Source: Cafeteria roenbergensis
Lineage: Eukaryota; Sar; Bigyra; Bicosoecida; Cafeteriaceae
DNA: 64,000 bases
Direction: 5' to 3'
Assembly: GCA_008330645.1 (NCBI GenBank)
Contig: VLTN01000019.1
Location: 186,001 to 250,000, forward strand
Made by a program: the position numbers and the translations under genes. Within the stretch, counting starts at the first letter, position 1; each line of letters opens with the position of its first letter. This document shows positions 1-12,900 of the stretch, piece after piece. Under the pieces are notes generated by a model. The model had not been told where the DNA came from. It saw only the letters and a list, made by a program, of their open reading frames with translations, and did no database searches.

Positions 1-1075
1 CCACGGGCACGCCGTCGCCGTCGACCACGGCGTCAGCCACGCGGACGCCCTCGCCCACGCCCACGGGCACGGCCACGCAGACCATGACCCCGACGGCCAG
101 CGTGACGAGCTCGCCCACGGGCACGCCGTCGCCGTCGACCACGGCGTCAGCCACGCAGACGCCCTCGCCCACGCCCACGGGCACGGCCACGCAGACCATG
201 ACCCCGACGGCCAGCGTGACGAGCTCGCCCACGGGCACACCGACCGGCACATCTACCGCTGCGGTGACGCCCAGCGCCACGGCATCCGTGGGGTCGTCGT
301 CGTCACCCAGCTCCAGCCAGTTGCCCACGCCCACGGGCACGGCCACGCAGACCATGACCCCGACGGCCAGCGTGACGAGCTCGCCCACGGGCACGCCGTC
401 GCCGTCGACCACGGCGTCAGCCACGCAGACGCCCTCGCCCACGCCCACGGGCACGGCCACGCAGACCATGACCCCGACGGCCAGCGTGACGAGCTCGCCC
501 ACGGGCACGCCGTCGCCGTCGACCACGGCGTCAGCCACGCGGACGCCCTCGCCCACGCCCACGGGCACGGCCACGCAGACCATGACCCCGACGGCCAGCG
601 TGACGAGCTCGCCCACGGGCACACCGACCGGCACATCTACCGCTGCGGTGACGCCCAGCGCCACGGCATCCGTGGGGTCGTCGTCGTCACCCAGCTCCAG
701 CCAGTTGCCCACGCCCACGGGCACGGCCACGCAGACCATGACCCCGACGGCCAGCGTGACGAGCTCGCCCACGGGCACGCCGTCGCCGTCGACCACGGCG
801 TCAGCCACGCAGACGCCCTCGCCCACGCCCACGGGCACGGCCACGCAGACCATGACCCCGACGGCCAGCGTGACGAGCTCGCCCACGGGCACGCCGTCGC
901 CGTCGACCACGGCGTCAGCCACGCGGACGCCCTCGCCCACGCCCACGGGCACGGCCACGCAGACCATGACCCCGACGGCCAGCGTGACGAGCTCGCCCAC
1001 GCCCACGGCCACGGCCACGCAGACCATGACCCCGACGGCCAGCGTGACGAGCTCGCCCACGGGCACGCCGACCGG
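1..1075 (+). repeat. Mucin-stalk minisatellite, copy 1 (partial)
   Basis: Tandem units encode the Ser/Thr/Pro stalk. The basic unit A is 114 bp (38 residues) and a longer unit B is 156 bp (52 residues, with the SSSSPSSSQ insert). Visible order from base 12 is A-A-B-A-A-B-A-A followed by a shortened 60-bp unit at 1008. B units start near 240 and 624, giving a 384-bp higher-order period. Confidence 0.95.
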
Positions 1076-4000
1076 CACTGCCATGCCCACGCCGTCGGTC
1101 ACGCCGACTGCCACTGCGACTCTCTCTCCGGGCGCCTCCCCTTCCGCGTCGTCGTCCCCTTCCCAGTCGGTGACCCCGTCGCCCAGCGCCTCCGCGTCGG
1201 CGCCTCCGCGCATGGAGGGCCCGCTGTTCGACCCCACCTTCGCCCCTGTCGCCGTGGCCGGGCTGGCCACGTCATCCAGTGAGCTTCAGCCGTGCTCCGA
1301 CTCGTCCGCCGACTTCGCCAGCAGCCTGCTCCCCGTCAGCCCGTCTGTTGCGTCACTGCCCGTGCTGCGACTGACCAGCCCCGCGGAGCTGGTCGAGATC
1401 GGCGTGCGCGCCCTCACGCCCGCATCGGCGCCGCTGGCGCGCTCGCTGGCCTCGCTGTGGTCGGTGCTGGCGCTGATGCGCATCGGCGTGGTCGGCCACG
1501 CGCTGCAGCCGTCTGCGTGGACCGCCGACGGGTCGGCGAGCGGGCCCCTGAGCCTGTCGAAGCTGAACGCATCGGCGGCGCTGCTGCCCGCCGGCGCGCG
1601 ACAGGCCTACGCGGCGCTGCTGGGCGCAGCGCCCGCGATCCCCGCTGCGCCTGCTGTGGCGCCCGGCGCGGCTGCGTCGATGGCGACCGTGGCCGGGCCG
1701 CTCCTGCGCGCGTCTGGCGCGGCGCTTGCCAACGCCACCGGGTCCACGCTTGCGATGGCGCGGCGGCTGTCGTCTTCGAGTGGAGTGGCGGTGTTCGCTC
1801 AGGAGCTGCTGCTGGGGGCGGCGCCGGCGGGGTCGGCAGTGGAGGCTGTTGGTGTGGCGCGGAACGCGGCCGGTCGGGTGGGGTACGGCAGCGTGGCCTT
1901 CCGCGTCGGGACGGGCGCGTCGTCGGCTCTGCGGGTGCGCGCCTCGGTATCGGGGGCGTCAGCGGGCACGGCGCAGCACGGGGACGCGCTGAGCATCAGT
2001 GCGTCGGCCGAGGCCTCGCTCTGCGGAGGGGCCAAGGCGCTGAGCCTGTCGGGCAGTCCCTCGTGGTCGCTCCGGCTGGTGGGCCTCGCGCCGCTGAACA
2101 GCTCGTGGCCGCTGCCGGCAGTCAGCGTGGCGGACTTGGACGCGGCGCTGCAGCGGGCGTGGTCGAAGCGCGCGAGCCCTGCGCGGTGGAGCGTGGCGGG
2201 CGGGACGCTGCCTGCGGGGCACTCGGCGGAGTTCGAGGTGTCGGCCACTGCGGCCGTGGCCAGTGGCGGGGCCGCCCTGCAGACGCTGAGCGGCTCCGCG
2301 AGGGCGCAGGTGTCGGTGACGGCCACGGCCGGCCTCTCGGCGTTGCTGTCCTCGTCCAGCGGGTCGGAGATCGGGGGCTCCGAGGGGTCCGTCGTCGCGG
2401 CGACCGTGCGAGACCTGGACGGGCTGGGGGGCGCTGCGAGCGCTGTGCTGGAGTGGGAGTGCGTGCTCGTGCCGGGTGCGGACGCGGCCCGCCTGGGGTC
2501 GATGGCCGCGGCGGTGGGCGGCGCGACCGGCTCGGCGCTCGCGAGCGTGGCGCGGTCGCAGAGCGGGGCCATCAGCTGCAGCAGCGACGGCGCCAGGTCG
2601 GCCGCCGCGGCTCTGGCGGCTGCGCAGGACCTGGCGGCGGGCCGAGTTCCGGCGCCGGCGGTGGACTGGTCGCGGTCCCCGCTGGCGCTCGGGGGGCTCG
2701 TGACGGTGCGGCCAGGGGCGCTGCGCGCGGGGGCGCTGATGCTGTCGGTCCGCGCAGTGGCTGGCCAGTCCGGCGCGCTGCCGCCGCTGCACCGGCGGGA
2801 GGCGGTGGGGAGCGTGGTGCTGCAGGTGCGGAGCGGGCCGGCGCTGAGCGTGCAGCTGTCGGCGGCGGGGTCCAGCCGGGGCTCGGACGGCTCGCCGTCC
2901 GTTGTCCACCCGGCCCACCTGCCGCTGCCCGTGCGGGCACAGGTGGGCGGCTCGTCGGCTGGCGCTGGTCGCACTGTGCTGTTGTCGTGGTCGCTGCGAG
3001 ACGCATCGTCGGCATCGCTGGTGCCGGCCTTCACGGACGACTGCGCCTTGGCCGCGGGTCAGACGCTGTGGTCGCTACTTCCCTCGGGGCTGCGCGTCGC
3101 CGCGGGCGGGGCCAGCGTTGCGACCCAGGCCTGGTCGCCAGCCGCGCCCTCGGCCTTCCTGGCGTCGCTGCGGAACGTGTCGGCGGCGATGGCGGGCGGC
3201 GCGGACGCGAGCGCTGCCGCCACGGTTCAGTCCTGGTCGCTGAGCCCGGCGGGCGGGAGCAGCTCCGCGTCGGCTGTGGACAGCCTGGTCTCTCCGGCTG
3301 CGGGGTCGTCGTCCGGGTCGAGCCGGTCCGTGACGGCGTGCGCCCTGCGGTCTTCGGCGCTGTACGAGGTGGAGGTGCGGGCGGTGCGGCCCAGCGACGG
3401 GGCGGAGGGGTCTGCGGTGCTGCGCATCCGGACGCCGGCGAGGGCCTCCGGCGGGCTGCTGGCGGTCTCGGCAACGTCGACCGACGCCGGTCCGGCGACG
3501 GGCCCGTGGTCGTCGAGCCTCGCCGTGGCGGTGCCGGCTCTGGCCGCGGACAGCGTCGCCTTCGAGGCGCGGGGGCTCGCAGGGGCGGTGTCGGTGTCGT
3601 TCGTGGTGTTCAAGCCGACCGTGGCTGCGGCAGAGGCCCTGGCCGCATCGCCGTCGTCGGCTCAAGCGCGGCTGGACGCTGTGATGGGTGCCCAGCGGAC
3701 CGTCCTGTCGTCGGGAGTGTCCGCGCAGTCCCCCATGGTTGCCCTTCCCGTGGGGGCGGGCGAGTGGGGCGTGCTGGTCATCGGGGCGGTGGCGCAGTCC
3801 GCCGACGGTGGCGTGTCCGTGTCGCTGAGCGCTGCGTCGGGCGGCGCACTGCTGCTCCAGGCGATGAGCCCCGTGGCGGTGCCTGAGGCGCCTGACCTGA
3901 GCGACGAAGCGCTTGTGGCGTCCCAGTCGGGGAATGCCAGCACGGACGATGCGTCGGCATCGGTGGCGGCGGCGGCTGCGCTGATCTGGAACAGCTCCTC

Positions 4001-7000
4001 GGCGGGCGGCGGCATCGCCGCGTCGGCGGCGGATGCTCTCGCGCTGGGCGACACGGACGGGGCGCTGAGCCGCGTCGCCGGCGCGGCATCGCTGCTGGGT
4101 GCGGTGTCCGCGTCGCAGTCGCAGTCGGCGAGCAAGTGCGCGCGGGAGCTGATCCTGCTGGGCGAGGATGGAGCGACGGGCCCGCACGCGTCGTGCTCCG
4201 GCCGGGGAAGGTGCTCGCTGTCGGGCCAGGCCCCGGAGTGCGAGGCAGTGCTCGCGAGGGCGATCGGCGCCGCAGCCATTGCAGATGCCGCCGATCGTGG
4301 CCATGCGGTGAGCGCCGGTGAGCAGGAGCTGCGGGACGCTGGGTGTTTGGCGCCGTGCGTGTGCGTGGCGGGCTGGGGCGGATCTGCGTGCGGGGTGGAC
4401 GAGGCGGCGTCGGCAGCTCAGCGGGCGGCGCAGGTGGGGCTGCTGAGCACAGTGCACAGCATGGCTAGCCGAGCCGACAGCGGCACGAGCGACAACCAGC
4501 TTGCGTCGGCTGCGTCGAGCGTGCGGGAGGCCTTGTCCGGAGACGTTGGCGCCGTTGACGATGCCGCCGCGAGCCTGGCCATGGACACGCTTGAGGCGCT
4601 GTCCGCCGCGTCGGTCGCTGGCTCAGGCGGCCAGAACGAGACAACGGGTGTGATGCCGTCCGAGCTGACGACGCACGTGTGCCGGGCAATCTCGGACCTG
4701 GTGGCGTCTGGAGCTGCGCGCAGCGCATCGGAGGGGGCATCGGCCGCGCTCACTGGCACGACGGGGCGGCGGCTCGCTGGGGCGGCCTCGGCAGGCGACC
4801 TGCAGAGCGCTGCCTCGAGGGCGTGGGAGGCTGCCCGGATGGCGTTCCGAGCCAAGCGGCTGCTCGCGCCCGCGGCCCTGCTTGGCTACGTGTCAGCCGG
4901 GGGGGCGTACGCGGACGACGTTGTGGCCGTGGGAGGGACCGCGGTGTCTGGGACCGGTGCTGGGCTGGCCGAGTCGGCCGGGTCTGGGGTGGCCGCGCAG
5001 GCGGCGTCTGGCGGGGGCACGCTCGTCACGACGACGTGGAGCCGGGGCCGGTCGCCCTTCGCGGCAGCTGCTGCAGCGGCGCGCCTGCAGGCGATGGCGG
5101 ACGCTGCTGCGAGTGCGGCAGCTGCTGCGGGAACCAGCGCGCTGCCGGCCGCGAACGCGTCGCTCGTGGGCGGGTCGGGCACCGGTGAGCTGACGACAGC
5201 CGTGGCGGTGTCGGCGGCGAGCGCCGTGGGCAGCGTGACGGAGGTGACGATGCTCGTTCCAGCGGGGGGCGCGGCGCAGGCAGCCTTCGAGTCTGGGTCG
5301 GGCGGCAGCATGCTGGACCTGGATAGCGCGTGCCTGGCTCGCGGGGGCGCGAACGGCTCGCTGGCTGCAACGTACGGCGTGCCCGCCACCGAGGCGGCCG
5401 GGGCAGGCGATCCGGCAGCCGCCTCGCCAGCCATGGGCGTGGCCTCGCCGCACGTGCGGTGCTTGCGCGAGCCGCTGTTGCTGCGGCTGCCGCTGCCGGC
5501 CGGCGTGACGGCGGCCGACTTCGTCCCGCGGTGGTGGAGCGAGGAGACCGGGTCGTGGGCCACGGGGGGCGTGGTGGTGCTCTCGGTGGACGAGGCCTCG
5601 CGCACGGCCGTGGTGGCCACGACGCACCTGACCGGGTTCGCGGCAACGGCCGAGGCGGTTCTGGCTCAGGCCAGGCTGCCGTCCCTCTCCCGCGACGTGG
5701 GCCGTCTGCGCAACTACCTCCGGCCCGAGAACGCGACGCCTGCTTTGGTCCTGGGCGGAATCGTCCTGCTCTTCGCCGTTGCGTGGCTCGTGGCGTGGAG
5801 GTACGACCAGGCCGACCGCTCCAGAGCGAGGTTCATGGCTGCCAGGCGAGCGCTGGTGCTTGCCTACGGCTTCACGGATGTGCCGGTGCAAGAGAGGGCC
5901 AAGAGCTTCCTGCGGCTCCGCGACATCCGCCGGTCCGAGGAGCTGATGCTCCGGCGCAAGCTGCGGCGGCAGCGGGAGCAGATGCTGGCTGAGGGCCGGG
6001 TGGCGCCCGACGGCATGGTAGCTGCCCACTTCGAGCAACCCGCTCGAGGCGGACGCCGCATCATGCCCTCTAGCTCTCACGAGTCGGGCTCCGAGGCTCT
6101 GATGCACCGCTCGCTTGAGGCGGCGAGCAAGGGCGCGGCTGGCCGCTCGCCGGCGGCGGCATCGGAGCGCCCGGGGATGGCGGGCTCAAGCGCGATGGCG
6201 CAGTACTCGCGGTGGGTGTGTCAGCTGTTCATGATGAAGCTCCAGTCCGACCACCCGCTGAGCTTCTGCACGGCGCCGCCCGAGGCGCTGGTGGTGTTCA
6301 CCCGCACGCAGCGGGTGCTCGTGCTGTGCGTGCTGTGGGTGCTCTCCATGGCGGTGGCGGCGGTCTTCTTCGGGAGCCGGCCGCAGTCGATTGAGATCCG
6401 GGCGGGCGTGGTGCTGCTCTCGGTGCTCTGCATGCTGCCTGCGACGTTTTTGCTGCCGTTCGTGTTCAAGAGGGTGGCGTCCATGCGCTCGACGACGTGG
6501 CAAGCGGGAACCCGCGTTCCAGCCATGCAGGAGTGGTTCAGCGTCGTGTCCAGCACGGCGCGGCGCCGGGCAGGCGGCAGCAGCGAGCCTCTGGGCCGGG
6601 CGGCCAAGGCGGCTGCATCGTCCGGCGCAGGCCCCGCTGCTGCGCGTGCTGCCAGTCCTGGCGCTGACGCCCGCGTTGCTGCGGCTGCACGGGCTGGGGC
6701 TCGCCAGCAGGGCGGCTCCGTTGCTCTGCAGCTGCGCGCCGCTCCCCAGTCCGCCGCGCGCCTCGGCGACGCGGGCAGCGACCTGGCTGCTGCGACGGAC
6801 GCCGCGTCGACCGTGGGCCCATCGGAAGCTGCCGAGTCGTTCTACCTGGCGGGCAGCAGCTTGGCGCCGCGCAAGCGCAGCTGGAGAGACCCCGCCGGGG
6901 CGGCCGTGCCCCTTCACCCCGACGACGAGCGGGCGCTCCACGGTGGCGGCGGCGGCGGCGGCGCGGGGCCGGACGCCATGGTTGCAGCGGCGCTGGATGA

Positions 7001-9042
7001 CGTGCGTGACGCCAGCGGGGTGGACTCCGACGGCGGAGGCTCGGTGTCGAGCAGCGAGGGGAGCGTTGAGTTCAGGCCCATCGTGCAGTCCGCCGCCACG
7101 GGAGCCTCCATCGGGGCGGCGTTCGACGTCAGCGACCAGCTGCGTGCCGCCTCGCCAGTCGTGGCAAGAGCGCCCAGGGCGCCCGCTGCATCGCCTGGTG
7201 GGCGGGGCCGAGGCGGCGCTGTTGCGCAGCCCGCCGGCCGCGGCGGCGCTGCTCGCCCCCAGGGGCCACGCACGAGCTGGATTGGGCGCCGGTGGTCTGT
7301 GCCCGGCGGCAAGCAGCCCACGAGCGGCCCTTCGCGCCGCAGACCGGGTGGTCGCGCGCGCCCGCAAGACGAACGACGTGGTGCTGCTGACCAAGCTGCA
7401 CGCTGAGATCATCGTCAAGTTCTCGCCCTTCCTCCACGGGCCGCCCGGCTCTGCCACGACCGCCGTGCGGATCGCTTCGTACTTCACACTGTGGTGCGGG
7501 CTTGCGCTCGTGGGCGCGGCGGCCGTGTTCGCAGTGTCGGCCGAGGGGTACCCGGGGCAGGACTCGGGTCTGACGCCGCGGACGCTGTGCTTGCTGGGCC
7601 TGGGGGTGGCCGTGATGGGCGGGCTGGCGCTGCTGTGTGTTCGTCGGGCGGCCGCAGTCGCGCGGGCGGCTGCCAAGGTCGGGCACCGCGTGTTCCTGTC
7701 CGCAGCCGCCAAGCGCCGGACGCCTTTGAAGCGCAGCCGCCAGGACAAGGCAGACGGCCACGCCGGGGGCTCGGGCGCCGGCCGAGGCGTCCCGGCGAGC
7801 CTCGGCTCGGGCGCGTCGTCTGTGGCGGAGGGTGTGGTCACCATCTCGGCGCTGGAGGCGTCGGCGCGCAAGGCCATCCGAGTGGCCAGCCGGCGGGCCG
7901 GCTGCTGCGGCTGCCTCGGCGGCGCGTGGCTTGTTTGGGCGAGCGTGGTGCTGGGCTCCGTGTACCTGGGGCAGGCCGCCGCGGCTGTGCTCTTTGTTGC
8001 GCTTCTGGAGGCCCCGCTGGCCCTGGAGGCGTGCCTGACCATCGCGGGGCTGGAGGGCGCGCTGCTGGTGTCGGTTGCGGGCGTGCTGGTGTTTTTGTGG
8101 TGGGACGCGAGGCGGTCCCTGTCGCACTCGGTGGCGCTCCGCCGCGAGAGCGGAGGGCTGACTCGGCTGCTCCAGGCGCAGGCTGAGGAGGAGCTGCGGC
8201 GCCGCGGGCGCAGGCAGGACCTGATGGACACGCGGGACGCGGATGCAGCAGCGCTGGAGGTCACGCGCCTGGCGCTGCAAGGCCCGCGCCGGCTTCTGGA
8301 TGACGCCTCGGTCGCTGTCATGGTGGCTCGGCTGTGGGCCTCCCGGCTGGTGACGCCGCCTCGGTCGCCTGGGTCTTCATTGAGTCCCGCGCTGCGGCGA
8401 TTCCAGGCCGCGGCCGCGACTGTGCTGGTGAGGGACGTGCTGGGTCAGCACCTGCTGGAGGCGGGCGCTCTCGACGACAGGGCGGCGCGCTCGGTTGAGG
8501 TGGCAAGGCTGTCGTGCGAGGTGAGGGGTCCGGCGTCTGCGATGCAGAGCCGAGGGGCGTCGCTGGCCTTGTCCGCGACCGGCTCCGTATCGAGCGCCTC
8601 TGCAGTCAAGTCCATCGCGGCCGAGGCCTTGCGACAGACGCGGCAGGCCAGCGCCGTGAAGGTCCAAGCGGCCTGGAGGGGCCACGTGGGGCGCCGGTCT
8701 GCTCTGCGGCTGTTCGAGCTGCGCATGTGGGAAGAGGACCTGGCTCTTGAGCGGACGTGCATCACGGCGATGGTGTACGCGGTGGCGCTGCTGCTGCTGG
8801 CAGCATCGACGTTCATTTGCCTCGTCTTCGGGGTGCTCTTCACGCCCGAGCAGGCTCGCGTGTGGCTGCTGACGAGCCTGGCGTCCTTCGCGCTGGACCT
8901 GCTCGTGCAGAAGCCGGTGGTCATCTTTGTCAACGCGGTGGCGCTGACGGTGTGGGGCGCATGCACGGGCCGCACGGCGTCGTGGACGAATGTGTCGCCG
9001 AACTTTGTTGGGACGTCTGGTGCGTGGATTGGAGTTATTTGA
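1..9042 (+). CDS. Polycystin-1/REJ-like giant membrane protein, copy 1 (5' partial, one frameshift)
   Basis: The reading frame is already open at base 1 inside the Ser/Thr/Pro stalk (bases 1 to about 1200), so the N-terminus lies off the left edge; the first in-frame ATG at 84 is only a repeat methionine. After the stalk come a long Ala/Ser-rich REJ-like ectodomain with a typical W-E-C strand pattern near 2450, an EGF-like cysteine cluster (about 4135-4400), a degenerate GAIN/GPS-like THLTGFA segment near 5625, and a first membrane span near 5745. Two more spans lie near 6310-6470. The frame closes at 7406 because a C run (7328-7330) has one base more than in copy 2; the next frame continues to 9042 with further spans, an IQ motif (8655-8710) and a polycystin-like W-L-L-T-S...QKPV span. 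The product is probably a cell-surface sensor or adhesion protein. Whether the frameshift is a sequencing error or real decay cannot be told here. Confidence 0.8.
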
Positions 9043-9994
9043 GATATTGGCCACCGCGTCAGAAATAGAAGTGCAGGTTCTCTCCAGCATGCCTGGCACC
9101 CTGCGGCCGCTCTCCAAGCAGGAGGGAGCAAGGCCCGGAACCAAACCACGCGAGGCTTCGCTGTGTAGTGCGGATGCGCCTGAATTCACATTCTGACCGT
9201 GCGATTGGTGTAGTGCATTTCTGGTTGTTGCCTCTTTTGCGCTGTCCTTGCATCTTCTCTTGCTGACCATGCCGGCTCCTTTGAGTCCAGCAGCCTTGAG
9301 GACGCTCGGAGTCAGATTGCAAGGGCAGGGGGAGTGCGTTGTGAATCCAGCCGTTCGACCTGGCCTGTTGCGGCTGGTTGCAATGCGCTCGGCTCGCACA
9401 TCTTGCGCGGGAGCATGGTAGCAAGCTCAAGAGAGTGCTTGGCTTGCTTTTCACAAAGAACTCGCGAGGTATCTCACCAGCAAGTGAGGGGAGCGAGCAG
9501 CTTGCTCCCCATTGCGCCAGACTCGACATTGTCTTGGCCGATGGCAAGGACTGGCGTTGCCTGGCTTGGTTTTGTTCTTTGGATGAACGTTCTGGGACGC
9601 TGTCGACATGGTGGGTTTCGACTCCGGCGGTCCAGCCCCCCTGAAGCCCACAGCCGCCTTGTGCTGGTGCCGTGCCCTCCCGGCCACCGCCGGGGCCCGC
9701 GGGCTCCCTCGCGACGGGTCGGGACTTCGCGGCCCGAGCGACAACGCGCAGCTCTGGCCTCGGCCAGAAACGGCAGCTCCGGCCTCCACCCTCCAGCGCC
9801 GCCACACACCCACACGGGGCACTCCACCCTCGCACATTCCCGCCTGAGGGTCGTGCCGCGCAGACCCCATCCACCTGCAAGGGCTCATCCTGCCTGTGGG
9901 AGCGCGCCCGGCCCGCTGACGCGCGCGCCTTGTCTCTCCCTTTCGTGCGAGGCACGCGCCGAAGGAGCCATTTCGGCGCTCGGCGAGGAGCGGT
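9043..9994. other. Intergenic spacer between the tandem copies
   Basis: The first about 65 bases are still part of the duplicated block; the rest is unique and less GC-rich than the genes. I see no tRNA, transposon or conserved coding block. It should hold the 3' end of copy 1 and the promoter of copy 2. Long open frames cross it on both strands but match nothing recognisable. Confidence 0.6.
9956..9979. promoter_or_regulatory. Perfect inverted repeat GCGCCGAA-8-TTCGGCGC before the copy 2 start codon
   Basis: Two 8-base arms (9956-9963 and 9972-9979) are exact reverse complements separated by 8 bases, ending 15 bases before the ATG at 9995. The arm is the same CGCCGAA word found in other promoter intervals of this window. 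It could be a dimeric protein-binding site or an RNA hairpin in the 5' leader; no function is shown. Confidence 0.5.
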
Positions 9995-12900
9995 ATGCTG
10001 CTGCGCCAGGCCGTCCCCATGGGGGCGTGTGCGGCCATGGTTGCTGTCGTGCTGGCCTGCGGTGCTGGGGCGGTGCCCGCGGCCCCGGCGCACGGTGTGC
10101 AACGGGCCGTCGCTGAGGCGCTCTCTGCTGCACGCGCTGGAGCTGCCTTTGCCCCCCTCGGCGACATTGACGGGGACGGCAACAGCGACTACCTGCTCGG
10201 ATTTCCCCACGCTGGGCCTGGGGGCCCTGACGCTGGCCCAGGGGCGGCCTTGGTTGTGCTCACGGGCGGCTTGGGACTCGCCGACAACGCCCGAAGCTGG
10301 CCGATCAGCCACGCGACCAGCCACACCCTCCGCGAGCGGCTGACCAGGCCGTCCGGCTTCGGGTCTGCAGTGGCCGCAGGCTTCCCCGCCGCGCCCCGCA
10401 GTGAGCTGACGGTGGCCGTCGGAGCCCCCGAGCTGGCCGTGGCTGGCGCATCGCAGCCATGCGGGGCGGTTTTCGTGGTGACCATGTCCGTGGTCTCTGG
10501 AGCCATTCTGCGGGCGCACGAAGTCAGCGCGCGCACACACGCCGCCGACCTCCCGCGTCGCGCTCGGTCCCCCGGGGCGCGACTGGGGCACGCCCTCGCC
10601 GTCCTTGGCGCCGGGCGGGAAGGCTCGGTCTGGCTGGCAGCGGCGTTCCACCCTGACACGGCACTCGCTCAGCCAGCGGAGGGCGTCGCCCTCATGCTGC
10701 TCGCCCGCGACCGCAGCCTCGCCCGGTCGCTGGAGCTGAGCCCGGCTCCTGGCACGGGGTGTCTCCCGCGAGCGCCGCCCCGCCAGGGAGGGCGCTCATC
10801 GTGGTTGGTGACGAGCATGGCAAGCGTGGGCAAGCTTGCCGACACGAGCGACCCAGCGCAGTCGCGCTTCACCCTCGCGCTGGGCCTCGCTGGAGCAGGG
10901 CCCGACGCGGCGCACGTGCTGCACGCGTCGCTCGACGGCCGCGTGCATTCCACACGCTGGCTGGCCCGCAGCGAGCTTGGCTCACGCAGGCCGGGCGCGA
11001 GCCCGGATGACCGCGTTCGCGGTTTCAACGTCGCGGTCGTCGACCGGCCGCCCGGCAGCGGTGCGGCGGAGCTGGTGGTGGCCGACTGGCGCCCGGGCCC
11101 GGCGCTCGATTGCAGGGGTGGGCGCGACTCGGGAGGGCAGTTGTTCAGGGTTGTGATGGGCGCTGCGGGGACGGGCGAAGCGCGCGAGGAGTCCGGCGGC
11201 GCGAGCATCGAAGCGGGGTGTGCGCTGGTGGCGGCGCCGTGGGGCGCTGACCGCGCTGGCAGCCCCGCTGTGGACGCGGAGGCTGTTCGCGGAGTGTGTG
11301 AGCTGGCGAGGCTCGAGGAGACCCTTGATCCGCAAGGCTCTTCAGTTCAGCCAGTGGCCCGCAGCCAAGGCCTGGGCGTCGCGCCGTCGGGGTCCGCAGA
11401 CCAGCCGCACGGGCGCCGGCTGGCTAGCTCGCCGTCGCCGTCGCCGGTGCCTGCGTCGCTCGCCATCGTGGACGGACCTGAGGAGAGCGACAGCGGCGAC
11501 GCCGCCCTCTCGTCAGTACCGGGCTCGTCGGCTTTCGGTACATCCGTGGCATTCGCCGGCGATCTTGACAGCGACGGGGTGGACGACTTCCTGGTTGGGG
11601 CGCCGAAGCGGAGTTTCAGCTCGCCCACCGTGAGCAACGGGGGCACCGTCTTCATGTGCTACATGGCCTCGGGCGGAGGCGTGCGGGAGGTGGAGGAGCT
11701 GGCATTCGCCGAGGGCGATGCGAGTCTGGGCGGCGGCTCCTTCGGCTCCAGCATCGCGGTTGTGAGCGGCTGGGGTCTGGAGTCGCCTCTCCTGTTCCTG
11801 ACGGGCGGGACCGGGTCTTCAGGGGGCGGGCTTGGGCTGGTGTCTGCGCCGACGGCGGCCAGCGCTGCGCTGTCGTGGCGCATTGCCCCCGGCTCCGCGG
11901 CCTGGCCGGGAGGCTCTGTGTCTGGCAACGTGATGCTGGGCCAGGCCGTTGCCTTCTTGTCGCCGACGTGGCACCCGAGCGAGGGCGGCGTGGTGGCTGT
12001 GGGGGCCCCCAAGCTGGGCTGGGGCAGCGTGTTGGTGTGTCGGCTGGCTGCTGACGGCACCATCAGCGGCGGCGTGCGGCTGTCGACGGCCACTGAGGGC
12101 CTGGAGAGCGTGGTGGACAGCTCCATGGCGTTCGGGGCGGCGATTGCGTCGCAGCACAACCACGGCGTGTTCCTCCTCATGGTGGGCGCGCCCGACTTCG
12201 ACCGCCCGGGCCTTGTGAACCAGGATGGAGCGGTGGTGTTGATATCCCTCAACGCCACGACTCTTGGTGTGATCACGGCCAGACGGTTCGACACCAGCTT
12301 GCCCAAGCTGTCGCCGTTCGGCCAGGATTTGAGCGGGTTCGGCTCATCGGTGGAGTGGTTGGGGCGGTGGGGAACGTGGGGCTCGGAGCGCTCCGTGGCG
12401 GTGGGAGCGCCGAATACAGACAGAGGAGTGCTGTCCTATGACCGAGGTGCGGTGTTCATCTTGATCATGGACTACGAAGGGCAGCTCGAGTCCGTGTTCG
12501 AGGTTGATGACACGAAGCTGGGCAGCGGGGGATATCTGCCTGTGAACAGCTACGCAGGCATGGGCCTGGCTACCGGGACGGGCGGCAAGCTTGCGGTTGG
12601 AGCCAGTGGGTTGGGCACGAAGGGCGGTCTGGTTGACCTGTCACTGAACCTGGTGGTTCAAGGCACATGGCCGTCGGCATCGCCGTCGGTGACGAGCAGC
12701 CCGACGTCCACAGTGTCGGCCTCGCCCACGGGCACGCCGTCGCCGTCGACCACGGCGTCGGCCACGCGGACGCCCTCGCCCACGCCCACGGGCACGGCCA
12801 CGCAGACCATGACCCCGACGGCCAGCGTGACGAGCTCGCCCACGGGCACGCCGTCGCCGTCGACCACAGCGTCGGCCACGCGGACGCCCTCGCCCACGCC

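Larger units (their letters stand above)
1..9106 (+). repeat. Large tandem duplication, left copy (visible part)
   Basis: From the post-stalk ATG at 1212 to 9106 this segment matches 14903-22793. The offset is 13,691 at the stalk edge and 13,685 at the stop codon, so the net length difference over 7.8 kb is 6 bases: one Gly codon near 6950 and three single-base indels. Similarity continues about 65 bases past the stop codon and ends abruptly in a CCTGCGG sequence. The left end is outside the window. Confidence 0.9.

Noticed and set aside
1292-3886. 864-residue alternate plus frame (and its twin at 14983-17577) inside the polycystin-like genes
   Set aside because: It is Arg/Gly-rich shadow coding typical of GC-rich DNA; the main frame carries the recognisable domains and the alternate frame shows none.
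8990-9196. Possible extra C-terminal exon of the polycystin-like gene beyond the stop codons
   Set aside because: Homology between copies ends about 65 bases after the stops and copy 2 has only 336 bp before the next gene, leaving no room for a channel module.
9059-10651. 530-residue minus-strand frame across the spacer and the 5' end of copy 2
   Set aside because: It has no recognisable domain and overlaps the signal peptide and FG-GAP region antisense. The long open stretch in a less GC-rich spacer is mildly surprising, but I cannot support a gene.
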